Positions 1 through 11,638 of a stretch of 64,000 bases of DNA are shown one piece after another. The DNA lies in NCBI RefSeq assembly GCF_019649055.1, contig NW_026570276.1, positions 620,001 through 684,000 of the forward strand. The letters run 5' to 3'. Position 1 is the first letter of the stretch. Every line of letters begins with the position of its first letter. The stretch is from Paramacrobiotus metropolitanus (Eukaryota > Tardigrada > Eutardigrada > Parachela > Macrobiotidae). The position numbers were made by a program, and so were the translations under genes. A model generated the notes under the pieces. That model did not search any database. It worked only from the letters and a program-made list of their open reading frames with translations, and was not told the origin of the DNA.

Positions 1-973
1 AGGGAAATTTATGGACCGAAACGAGACGACGCTTCACGTGTAGAACTCAGCAAATATAATCATCTAAGGGAATTATAGAAAACTTTAAGAGCCATGTATT
101 TTCCATAATTATACAGACATGTAAATTATACCACCAACAGAAAAATAAAGCACCCAGGTTACTCGAAAAATAAATCGCAGTTTCGGAAACATCAGTCTAA
201 CAATAAAAGTGAAACTCAGAAACTGGAAAGCGATTTTGACTGATTGCTGCTTGCGCGGTATTTCAGTGCTTCCGGTGCGGGAACGCCGTTTGATACATGC
301 AGCTTGCGACTCGCAGCGTCTGCGCCAGTCATTCGTTGCTTAAGCCTGCTCTGTTGTCCACCGCCCTTGGCGTCCGTGCACAATATCGGCTACGTATGCA
401 TAGACTGGCTGATTTGTCGTTAAAGTTAAATCGACGGCTCAGTTAAATTCATTTGCCCGTTGCTAAAACTGAAAAGAAAAACTACTTTAGGAGCGAGAAG
501 AATAAAAATAATTACGAGAGCAACTCAACTACATGAAAATCATTATCGCTTACAAACTACTTTGTACAAAAATTAATGATTAACGACATCGACGCGATCG
601 CGACGACGGCTGCTTAATTTAATTATACAGGCCGGTGTCAAAATTATTATTACAATAATTCATAGACTATTTTGCATTAATGGCTGTCAGTCGAATAAAT
701 AGCATGAAATCATCGGTAATTATTGCTATAATTAACCCGGCCAATAGCAGATTACATGTGCCTGATTGCGGAGAATTCTCGACTGGAAATCCCCGCGAGG
801 CAGCTGCAGCGCGAGCGCTTTTCGCCCGGAGGATGCAGCAACATTTCCACTGTAGTGAAGTTTCACAGCACGCTGCGCTGTACATGTAAACGGGAAAAAT
901 TCAAGGCCTACTGTAGTAAACTGGTTCGTACCTGTTTAATTATCACGCGAAACCCCGATTTATGTAAATATCG
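1..973. other. 5' flank of the first LRR gene, no gene seen
   Basis: AT-rich sequence with short overlapping open frames on both strands that lack codon structure or recognisable domains. It contains the presumed promoter and 5' UTR of the LRR gene starting at 974, but I can point to no convincing TATA box or initiator. Confidence 0.4.
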
Positions 974-3900
974 ATGACATGCGCGAAGACAGCAATAAAA
1001 ATGCCCATTCCGCTGCTCCAACGGAACCACCTACGGTCCTGCCTAATTTTATTTTCTTTCTTAATATTCGGTTTACTAAAGGCCGATTGCCCGTCGATGC
1101 CGACGGATGCCTGTTATCTGGACTGCTCCCAGAATATGACCTACCGCGTGGTCTGCGAAGATGTCACCGGGAACGGGTTGCATAACAATCTGGCGCTCTT
1201 TGCGGGACTGAACGCCAGCTTTGAGCTGTACATCTGGAATTCGCCGAGTATTGATCTGCTGGGCGGGAATATCTTCTCCGATGTGGAGAAGCTGATCACC
1301 GGACTGCATCTGCAGAATGTGGTGAATTTGTACATGTTCCCGGAAGTGTCGGAACTGGTGCTGCTGCGGGAGCTGGTCATACAGAATGCACCCAAACTCA
1401 AGTATTTGCCTATGGATTTGATGCCTATGAGCGGTAAAACAAACACTAGTACGAGTACTTGCACAGAGTGTCAACATTATGAACACAAAATAACGATACT
1501 TGTACAAAACCAGTTTAACTTCCGATGCAAGTCTAATGTACGTATAATGTATGCACGGACAATATCTGTACTCCGTATTATTGTTATATCTGCAAACGAA
1601 TAAGTATTTTTTTGTCGTAAAAAAGAAATTTCCGACCACCGTGCATATGCGCGGAAGTGCAGCACGTATTTTGGAACGAAGTGTATACTGTAAATTACCG
1701 CAGCTGTTAATTGTAAAGTGCTGAAAAGCTTATCAGAATACTTTGAGTGTTCATAGCCTATACTGCAGTATAATTCAATGTGTAATACTTTCCCAAAGTA
1801 TTTTCAAAATTTTTTTCCGCGGTTTATTTGTACTGCGTTTTATTGTCAGCAATAACAAATGCTATATAAAACAACTTTAATCACATAAGTTTATTTATGT
1901 CATCAGTTCTTGTTTTCGCTGAATTAAGAACAAGCGCATAAAAGGGCATCCTAAATTGTGGTCATTTTCGTAATAAGTTTAATTACAGTAGTTTTGTAAA
2001 ACTTCCGTAAACGAATTTCTGGCAGCATTTCTAAAGCACAGGATTTCCACTTAATTAAATTACCGTAGAAGTGTGCATTAAATTAATTAAGCATTAGGCA
2101 CTTATTCAGCGCCTAATGCTTAATTAATTTGATTAATTTAATTAATTAAGCATTAGGCGCTTATTCAGATGCACTGTTGCCCTATTCAAACCTCCTGTTG
2201 AAAAGCAGAAAATCGGACTTTCTTTCGAAAAATTGATATTGTCATAGGCTTTAGTAACAGTCAGTCTATAATATTCGGTGTTGATTTGTTGATTTACAGT
2301 GGAAATCGTGGTGATCGAACAGACTGGCATCACGCAGTTCATCAATGACCGTACATCCGCGGCGGACACTGCGAGCAACGCCCTCACCACATCCTCCGCC
2401 GACAATCCACCCACCGAAATTTCCACGGAGAAGTGGTACAACGTCAGTGACTTTACCATTCGCAATCAGCGCATCGAATTTCTCAGCGGCTTCTTCCGGA
2501 GCTTTCCCAACATCCAGACCATCACGGCCACCGGCAACCACATTGTCTTCACACAGCCCCATCCAGAGCCCTTCGCCACAGAAAACCCCTTACGGCGACT
2601 GTATGTGGCCGACAACACTTTCGAATCCACCATACCTGGCTTCCAGCTGCAGCTCTTCCATGTCCTGATCACCAGTATAAAGGTCAACGCCAGTTCCGCC
2701 GTGGAGCTGGTCAATAATGATTTTCCCATTGGCAAGCACTCGGTATGGAATTTCTCTTTTATATTAAAAGGGTACGGACGAATCAGAACTATGGAGTGTG
2801 GCAGAACTGAATGGGAGAAGTCGAAGCTGGTTCATTTAGAGGAAGTAAAGTCGTGGCAGTTGTTTAAAAACTGTGGCATGGCAAAAGTGCAAAAGCGAGA
2901 AAGATGCCGGTTGAAGGCTGTTTGGGCGCTACTCACGCCGCTTTCGATTAAAAAATGTTACATTTAACGAACAACGCCCAAGGAGACCTAGGCTGGCTAA
3001 ACAACCAAACTGGTTTATCTAGAGGAAGCAAAGTCGTAATAACTGGTCCGGAATGGCGTATTAGCGTGTACTGCGCTCCAGAACGTAAACGCCTTAGCCC
3101 TCACGAAAAAATCGAAGACCCGCTGGGCGATTGCACCGTGCGCCGGCTACTGCCATAGTACGGAAATGAACTTAAAACAAAGTGTCTCAAGTTCACTGTT
3201 TTTTTACAGGTTAAAGAATTCTCCCGCATATCAGCAATCCAACGCTTAAGCCTACGCGGGAGTTTATTTGAGGACTACAACACCCTACAAGGGATCTTCC
3301 GGGATTTTACGAATCTCAAATATCTCGACCTGGGCCATACGGATCTCCCGGATCTCAAAGCCGGCGTCTTTGCCAATCTGCCCAATTTGCAAGAGCTACG
3401 GTTGGATGGCAACCGGCTGCGAATGCTGGGCAGTGTCAATATCTTCGAAGGCCTGCAAGCCAATAATCTTTCCTTCCTCGACATGTCCAACAACGAGCTG
3501 AACAACATGCCACAGGGCTATGAGGCCTTCGGTCCGAATCTGATCTCCTTCGATCTGACCGGGAACAAATTGAGCTCCCGGACCTTCCCCAATAAGACAC
3601 AGTATTTTACTAAGCTGATGAATGTCTCGCTGGCCGACAACAAGAAGGCCTCCTTTGTTTCGGAGTCCTTTTCGAAGTTTCTCAATTTGCGCAAGCTGGA
3701 TATGAGCTGTAATACTTTCATCAATATTACCAGTACGTATTTTATTGGCCTACCGGATAGTCTACGGACGCTGAATTTGTCATCATGCGGTGTGGCGGAA
3801 CGGAAACGACCCGTGATTATGAAAGATGCGTTCAAGACGTTCCCCATAAATTTAGAAACCCTGGTTATTGCCAATGCGTATCTGCGCAGCAATATTTTTA

Positions 3901-5909
3901 CCAAGCTACAGGTATGTCAAGCAATCGATAAAACTTTTCAGAGATTCATTACCAAAAGCGTGTATTATTAGTTAGTGCTACTATAACTACAGATCCGTAC
4001 TCTTAGTACTGTAGTACTGGTACCATTCCGTACTTGTACTAATTAACGACGAGCAAAACCTGGTGAAACCGCTACAGTAGGCGGTAGAAAGGATATCTGA
4101 TCGATTTTCTAATTCATCCAAAACAGACCTGATGGATGAATACGGATTATGTAACAGTACCCACTGGTAGAGTTAAAAAGTTAAGTACAACTGTACAAGT
4201 ACAGAGAGCTGTGAGCGACCCTACGAGTGAATCAGGAGTGATTACGCATTTTATTGCAAGTAAACCAAGTTTTGTGAAAGACCGCCCAACCACACGTAAC
4301 AAGTTTTATGCGAGTTACGTTAGAGTTAAGTTTTTTGGTAGCGAGTTAAGCATCAGAATTACGTCATAATACGATAACTCGAAAATACGATAACTCGAAA
4401 AATTACAATGCAAACCGAGTCAGCTAATACCGAATAATCAGCACTTTTATGGTCAAAAGGAATCAAATTGCGAGTTACGAAATGCTACTATGCCTCCGAA
4501 GTTTTCTGATCGTGAGAAAGGAATTTCACGCTTGAGAGCACAGTAAACAATTAAGGAATTATCGACTATTTTTTTGATTTATAATTGCTTCATTGGCTTG
4601 TGCACGAGTATGAAATAATACTAGGGATTATATTACTGATTTACCTGTTTTTTTGCGAATTGCTTAAGTTGGTGGTTCGCTTGCGTTTCACATACTGTAG
4701 GGTTCCCATAAGGTGGTAACGCGGATTGTCAGGAAACTGAAAACTTATCTGTCGTTTTAATGGTTACATTGAAAGGGAGAGATTATTCCAAAAAATAGAG
4801 AGATCTAGATCGGTTTATCTGGTTACGATAATTAGCAATGATGAACTCTTTTGAAGGGTAAAGAAATTGCATAAATTCTGTAGTGGCGGTTACGCGTGAC
4901 CTTCGGTTATCGCCCAGGATTATCGGTTAGATAGACTTTTCCCATGAAACATCTTCAGCCTCACCAGGACTTTTAATTTTTTCTTTTCGATCTCAAGTTT
5001 TGCTTTGCGATCATCGAGTCCGCTGCTCCCCAACACAGGCCATCGTATCATCGTCAACTATAGTACAATACAGAGGCGACGATTACGATATGACCGTTGT
5101 GCGCAATAATCGCTGGCTGTACATAAGCATAACCATGAGACTCAATGTGATTTTTATAGTACATACCACGGAAAGAGCGACTGCTGGGCCTCCACCTCCA
5201 GGGCAACAAAATCGCCTACCTTCCGCGGAACAGTTCCTACTTTGAGGCCTTTGCTGGACTACAGCAGCTGTACCTAAACAACAACACCCTGCAGTCCATC
5301 GGGTCAAACGCCTTCAGGGGTCTCCGCAACCTAACCGAACTCAACCTGGCCGACAATTCCATCTTCGCCATCAAGAGCCAAGATTTCGCCGGACTGGACA
5401 GTTTAATCAGTTTAAATCTGGCGCGCAACCATATTCTCATTATCGACAAGTATGCCTTCGATGTGGTACCCACACTGCAGGCGCTCATCCTCGGCTCGAA
5501 CAACATCAATTACATTACCGATCTGTTCAGCAAGAATAAGGCCGATGCGCTGATTCATCTGGATATCAGCAATATGCCGGTGCCCTGCCTGGATCCCAAG
5601 TTTTTTGTATTGTACCGCAATCTTAAGTGGCTGTACATGAACGGCAGTATTTCGGTGCTGGTGGATATGGATACGAAACTGAATGTCAATCAGCAGAAAG
5701 CTAAGTACCACGTACACAGGTGGGCCGATAAAGCCGACTGCAGGACACCGCTATCCAGCAAGTATTTGCCCAAGGGGACGGTTAATTATATGATGATCCA
5801 GATTAGTGATCCCAAACAGCTTGTCTACCAGGATTTGTTTGCGCATTTTGAGATTTGCTATGTGCCGGGAAAGAGGAATATTAAGAATGTCACTAACGTT
5901 ATTTGCTAA
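974..5909 (+). CDS. secreted leucine-rich repeat protein 1 (4 exons, 784 aa)
   Basis: Exons by GT...AG sites and by alignment with the neighbouring paralogue: 974-1433, 2300-2742, 3210-3911, 5160-5909. Intron phases are 1, 0, 0 and the joined frame is open to TAA at 5907. A hydrophobic stretch near residues 22-36 followed by Cys-rich sequence (CPSMPTDACYLDC) looks like a signal peptide plus an N-terminal LRR cap. The rest is LxxLxLxxN-type repeats (for example LQQLYLNNNTLQSI, LTELNLADNSIFAI) closed by a C-terminal cysteine region (PVPCLDP, ICYVPG). No C-terminal membrane segment is seen, so the product is probably secreted; many N-x-S/T sites agree. Its ligand is unknown. Translation could begin at ATG 974 or at ATG 1001; the second gives a more ordinary signal peptide. 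A polyA signal AATAAA lies at 5950. Family is sure, function is not. Confidence 0.85.
1434..2299 (+). other. intron 1 of LRR gene 1 with a short hairpin repeat
   Basis: AT-rich intron. At 2083-2127 it holds an inverted pair of the 17-mer TTAATTAAGCATTAGGC separated by 11 bases. A direct copy of the first arm plus its flank (CTTATTCAG) starts at 2142. This looks like the remains of a small palindromic repeat. Confidence 0.6.
2743..3209 (+). other. extra intron 2 of LRR gene 1, absent from the paralogue
   Basis: The 467-base intron splits the LRR frame at a point (KHS|VKEF) where the paralogue reads straight through (KQALKNF). It contains a diverged internal repeat: around 2826-2854 and 3010-3038 the sequence TAGAGGAAG(T/C)AAAGTCGT recurs. 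The intron also happens to stay open for a while from exon 2, which could mislead a gene caller. Confidence 0.7.
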
Positions 5910-5955
5910 TCAGATCGAAGCTCACCCGCGTGTTCAGTGTGCTTTGCTCAATAAA

Positions 5956-6631
5956 TTTTTACGTGGTGCGGTCCTCTCATTTGACATTTTTCATTCGTAC
6001 AGTTTTGTATATTCGATCCACGGTATTTTCTGCAGGTTCAAATACGTGAAAACGTTTTTCGATAGACCGTTTTCAATTCTTTCGTGTTAGTGCCACGTTT
6101 ACTCTGTTTTCTCTAAACATACAAAAATTTCTCACAGTCAGCTTATTGCCATTTAAAAAGCGTCTTTTCTTCGAATTGTTTTAGAAACTGATAAATAATT
6201 TTAATTTTTGCTAATTTAATTCTAATTTGGTTATTTTTAATAATTCTGTTAGCTGACCACAATTGCGCCAATCGTAATTAAGCGCCAAAAAGATTATATT
6301 CAGTAAGTACGGCGGCAATACAAGCGTTCAGTTAGCACCTCCCATGAGGAAAATTATGCTGCTGTCAAAGTCATACTTTGTCACATTTTCTGTGTTGCAA
6401 AAAGTACCGGCGGCACTTATCTCGACTACAACGTTGAGCGGAGTTTCTTCAATAACTCTTCATTACAGTAGCCTTAAGGCACACAACATACCGCAATTTT
6501 TCAGCACGCCTTGCAACTTCATCGCATACGCGAGTACATTTTTACAATTTTGCCGTGTGCCATTAACACCTTTTTTTAAACTGCAAATCTATATGTAAGT
6601 CTATCGTATAACGTATTTATTCCGTGCGGAC
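5956..6631. other. intergenic spacer between the LRR paralogues
   Basis: About 0.7 kb of AT-rich DNA from the polyA signal of LRR gene 1 to the start of LRR gene 2. The open frames here (for example 6344-6598) show no domain or splice partner. It must carry the promoter of the second gene unless the two are co-transcribed. Confidence 0.5.
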
Positions 6632-9600
6632 ATGCTGCTTTTTCCCCTTTTTTTAACCCTCGTTTCAGTACAGTCCACGACGTCTGTCTGTTCACATTTG
6701 CCATCCGGTTTATGCTTTGTGGATTGCACCACACAGGATGAATACAAAGTTGTCTGCGAGAACACCGACGGCAATCAGCTGCAGTCGGATCTGCAGATCT
6801 TCGCCGGTCTGAATGTCTCTTTCGCTCTGCACATATGGAATTCCCCGGCCATCGAGCGTCTGGGTGGGACGAGCTTCCTGGATGTCCAGTACTCTCTGGT
6901 GGAGTTGGACATGCAGAATGTGGACAATCTCGAGATGTTCCCGGAAGTGAAATCGCTGATGGTGCTGCGAAGATTAACCATACAGAATGCGCCGAAACTG
7001 AAATATTTCCCCGTGGAACTGCTGCCACAAAGCAGTAAGAGTACAACCACAGGGTTTTCTTGGGTCTGTGCTCAAATTTTAAAACCGAAGGGTAAACAGG
7101 AGTGCCGGTAGCGCATACGGTGCCTGCGGTTTCGCCCGAATCTTGTCTTTAATCAAATCACGTGCAAATTGTATTAGCGCCACAGAATAGGCGAGACAAG
7201 TAATTAAGTGTGGAAAAAATGAATCACAGAGGTTAACGGACAGAAAACACCCAGGTTAAAACCGTACAGATAAAACATTTGATAAATCACAAATTCGAAC
7301 GACTTTAGCAAAAACATTCAATATTTGCTGCTGTAGCCTGATAAATTATTACCTTTATGAACATGATCAGCAGTTTCTGGAATTGTGAAACTTCAGACAG
7401 TAAAATGAAATCTGAAAACTATTGCTGGTAAACTCCAAAGGTTGTTAAATAAGTTATAAATATGTAAAAACAGGATCTGCTGAGGTGGAAATTCCATCGA
7501 GAAACGTTTTTATAAGCTAAAACATTGTGTTTCTTTTATAGTTGAAAGCATCGAACTGCGCCGCACCGGTATCGTGGAGTTTTACGCTGCGAACACCGGC
7601 GAACAGCGCTTTCCCAACATGACCCGTTTCCGCATCCACGACCAGACCATCCACTTCCTGGACCAGTACTTTATCACCTTCCCCAACTTGACCACCATCG
7701 AGATCCTGGACTGCCATGTCGACATCGGCCGAATGGACAGCAATCCCCAACCCTTCACCACCCAGAAAGCCTTGAAACGCCTCCTCATCACCAACAACAC
7801 CTTCGAATCGACCGATGTTGATTTCCACGTCTTCATCTTTCGGCAGATTATCAACAGCATGGTGGTAAATAATGATACCGAAATCGAGATCTCCAATAAC
7901 GCCTTTCCCATTGGGAAGCAGGCGCTGAAGAACTTCGATCTACTGCAGCCCATTCGGCGGTTATCACTGCGCGGCAGCTACTTTGAGAATTACATTACAC
8001 TGGAGAACATTTTTGCTAATTTTAATAACCTCGTGGAACTGGATCTGGGGCACACAGGTCTTCCCATTTATAAACTGGGAATATTTCGGGGACTGCCGAA
8101 TCTGGAGATCCTCCGGCTGGACGGGAATGAGTTACGCGATATCGAAGACAGGGATTTTTTCGACGGTCTTTTAGCGAAGAATTTTTCGTATTTGGACTTA
8201 TCCGATAACAGCCTGAAGACCAATCCATGGGGTTATGAAAACTGGGCGCGGAATCTGATGCACTACGATTTAGGCGGTAATACCATCTCCCGGCCGCTGT
8301 TTACCAATAAGTCGCAATTCTTCCCCAAACTCAAGTTTATCAGTCAAGCGCGAAACAAGCGAATAAGTTTGATGTCGGCGAATTATTTGTCCATGGCACA
8401 AGTAGAGATCATCGACTTGAGCTGCAATGATTATATGGACATCACCAAAGATTATTTTAATGGTTTGCCGCCGACGTTGAAGATGCTGAATTTGTCGTTC
8501 TGTCCCCGAAAAGAAAGCCATCGTGTGCTGATCGAAAAGGATGCTTTTGTGGGGTTCCCGACAATCCGTGAACTGTACATGAACCGAGCGTTTATCCGGG
8601 CGAACTTCTTTAATAAACTCAAAGTATGTGACAAAATGTTTAATCATTGCAGCAACAGAACAGAAAGAAGTACGTCAGCAAAGGTCACGGACCGGGCCAC
8701 GTTATTTAACGATGAGAAATTTCGTTTTTTGCAAAAAACGCGTAGAATACTTACGTGTTTCACTTAAAACTCATTTTGTATGCAAAGGCTAATGTTTCGC
8801 TAGCAGTCGCGCAGCTCAACCTGCCCGATGATTGTTTTCAGTAACACTTCAGAAAGCGAATTTCATTACAATGACCAATTATTGGCTGAAGCGCTGATTA
8901 CATATACAGTATAACAACCGTTTTTTTCCTAATGTAATTAATCTTGTTTTTGCAGAAAATGAGTGACGCAAGCGCGAAAGCCTTGCGCGTGCTCCATCTA
9001 GCATACAATAAAATCGCCTTCCTCCACGGAAAGGGCGTCTACTTCACCCCGTTTACGGGACTGGAATACCTCGATTTGGAATACAACATGCTGCAATCGA
9101 CGGGGTCAGGCGCGTTTTCTCCTCTGAAAAGCTTACGTCGACTAAACCTCGCACACAACGCTTTATTCTCCATCGGACCCAGAGATTTTACCGGGCTGGA
9201 TAATCTGGAAGATTTGGACATCTCCGCGAATAAACTACTACTCATCGATAAAGGTGCTTTCGATATGCTACCGAGTCTCACTGCGCTCTTCGTCCACGAC
9301 AACAGTCTGGCGGAGAGCTCCATGCCGCTGAAGATCTTTGGTGATGGGAAAGGTCGCAATTTGGTACATCTCAGTATCGGGAATCTTCCGGTAGGCTGCG
9401 TCGATCCGCAGCTATTTAACCGCTTCCGCAATCTGCGGTGGGTGTACCTCAACGATTCCATTCCGATGTTTGCCGAAATGGACCCCAAGTTAGACACGCT
9501 GCAGCAGATTGCCCGTGCGCCGCTGCATGAGTGGGCGGATCTGCAGATGTGCCCGTCGAAATGGAACGGCGATAAAGTTATGGATTACAGTACCTCCTTT

Positions 9601-9729
9601 GTGCGGGTTCTGGTGGCCGATCGCAATCAGACGGTGTATCAGGATCTGTATCTGCATTTTAACACGTGCTTCTCCGGCATAAGAAACATTAAGGACAAAG
9701 TATTAAATACATTATGTCGATCTGTGTAA
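6632..9729 (+). CDS. secreted leucine-rich repeat protein 2 (3 exons, 752 aa)
   Basis: Exons 6632-7034, 7542-8623 and 8956-9729, with intron phases 1 and 0; the joined frame is open to TAA at 9727. It begins with a clean signal peptide (MLLFPLFLTLVSVQS), then an N-terminal cap with the same cysteine spacing as gene 1 (CSHLPSGLCFVDC), a long series of LRRs (LVELDLGHTGL, LEILRLDGNEL, FSYLDLSDNSL, LRRLNLAHNALFSI) and a C-terminal Cys region (PVGCVDPQ, LQMCPSK, FNTCF). There is no membrane segment or intracellular domain, so unlike Toll-type LRR receptors the product is probably secreted. Alignment with the upstream gene is collinear throughout, so they are a tandem duplication. The stop codon overlaps an AATAAA signal (9729-9734). 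Confidence 0.88.
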
Positions 9730-9734
9730 ATAAA

Positions 9735-10949
9735 CCCGAATGATATTGATGGGGTATCCTGAAAGGTGAAAAGGCTGTATCTTATTTATACCGTGCGTCG
9801 TTATCGATGTCTTAAAGCCTTGTTGAACTTATTCAAGAACAGTTTTAGCCTTTTAGGCATGCAAGTTGTCGCAGCAACACGGACTGTGAACTTGCGCCCG
9901 GTGTTGTTCGATGCTACTGTACAGTAAAGCCATCAATAAATTACGGTTTGTTACGAGGTGAATATTTATTCCTACCCTTCTGCATAACTAATTGTGATAA
10001 CAGAAGGTCCTGTTCCTTTTAAGACATACTCTGTACTTCAAAATTTTGCGACTACGCCCAGCTTTGCCCATAAAAGGAATTAAATTTCCACCTGGTTCGC
10101 GAGACAGATCAAATTCAGTACGGTAATTCTACAAGATCTCATTCATCTGTAATTTCGCTGAAACTGCTCGTAACACGTTATTGTTGTGCTAACTGAGTCC
10201 TTGCTAGAACAAACTACGAACGGACTTACTGCAGTAATCCTAACAATCCCCACCACAGAGCTGGTGCACGGGAAATTAGCACTTGCAATGTGTGTAGTAT
10301 TGTGCAATGTGAGCGTAGTACAGTATACAAGAAATGACGTAGGCTTAATGCTTCTAAACGTAGCAACAGTAATTTCTTACGTATATACGCACTATTCTTA
10401 AATATGGATGTACCTCAACTATATATGGCAGACCCGACTTGTTGAGGTTATTTGTTTGGTCGCTCAAATGCATTTTTTTTTGAAAAACGAACAATATCTG
10501 GCCGCGTTTTAGAACGTGGGCTTTCTGTGGTGGTTTTTGTTGATTTTGTCTGGGATACCGGCACTGGTGTATGCATTTTTTTTCTTGGTAAGAAAGATCT
10601 AGAACTAGGTACTGTAGAAACCTGCAGTACACGCATTCGCCAGTGCTGGTTTCCTATGCGCCAACTCTGTGATCTAACTTGTGAGGGTCCCGGCAGTACC
10701 TTATTATTGCCGGACAGGAAAGAACAGCCCAGAAAATAGAAAAAGCGCGGACGCCCGCGGAAGTCATCGCCTGCGCTTGCTTGGTAGTACTACGTACAAA
10801 TAGTATCCATACAGTTTATGATTTGTCAGTTATATCGCCCCGTTGTCCGCTTAAAGCGACGTGGTCTGTTGTGTTCGTTGGGCGTCCGAATTCGTAGGTG
10901 TCACAGAATGATTACTGCGCCCTGGGTCCATTTTATTGACGCAACATAG
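9735..10949. other. intergenic DNA, nothing recognised
   Basis: Between the end of the LRR pair and a GPCR fragment. Open frames on both strands at 10186-10739 mirror each other and give no recognisable protein. No repeats of note. Confidence 0.4.
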
Positions 10950-10954
10950 CGCGC

Positions 10955-11110
10955 GCGGGCATGCGGGACGGACGACCAATTCCATAAAGCGACGGCGATA
11001 CTGACGTTAGGTCAACAAGTTAATGTAGAAATTCACCGAATGTCCGACGTATGTCGCCACGCCGATGATGGGCTGCAGACACACTGGCATCGGTGTTGTA
11101 GATGAACTGA
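10955..11110 (-). pseudogene. decayed fragment of a GPCR last exon (TM7 and tail)
   Basis: Read on the minus strand, the fragment matches the TM7 and proximal tail of the GPCRs further right: LQPIIGVATYVGHSVNFY corresponds to MAPIFVVATYMGYSLNFY in the copy at 29569-31340. The motif that reads LLTERQYRRR in the intact copies has a stop codon in place of the glutamate here, then continues RQYRRRFMELVVRP. The preceding part of the exon and the other exons were not found nearby. It is a dead copy that extends the GPCR family to the left of the membrane-protein genes. Confidence 0.75.
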
Positions 11111-11638
11111 CTATCCCATCGTGACACTTCAATAGCGCATAAGTTGCGGCCGGGATGGGGGCACCACATGCCGATGCAGACACCGAGATGCGGGCCTGTT
11201 GAAAGATGCGCATTTTCGAACTAACTTTTGTATGGAATTACAAAATACTTTTATTACCGGCATTTAAAGTCAGGTCGGGAAGACTTGCTTAAATATAAGA
11301 CTTGCTTAAATTGCTTGCTTGCATTATACTGTATTTTAACACGCATTGGTACTAGTCACAGTTGCACTATTCAGCGTGAAGTCATAGACTCATAGTTACT
11401 TTGTACAGAGAACACAAAGAACGAAACAAAGAACAATGAGTGCAAAAATAAAAAAGTAGAAAAATAAAAAATAAACAGAAGTATGAATAATATAAGTATC
11501 GGAAATACAAATGTAATAATTATACCGGTAAGTTTATTGTTAAATGTGTAACGTAATTGGATAAATGAAGTACGTTAACTATGCGGCAAAGAAGAAGCCA
11601 ATATTCTTTCGATTTTCGCATTGTCGAACCTTGGTCGG

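Noticed and set aside
1076-1639. Minus-strand frame of 187 codons opposite LRR exon 1
   Set aside because: Shadow of the plus-strand coding exon; it crosses the splice site and has no recognisable features.
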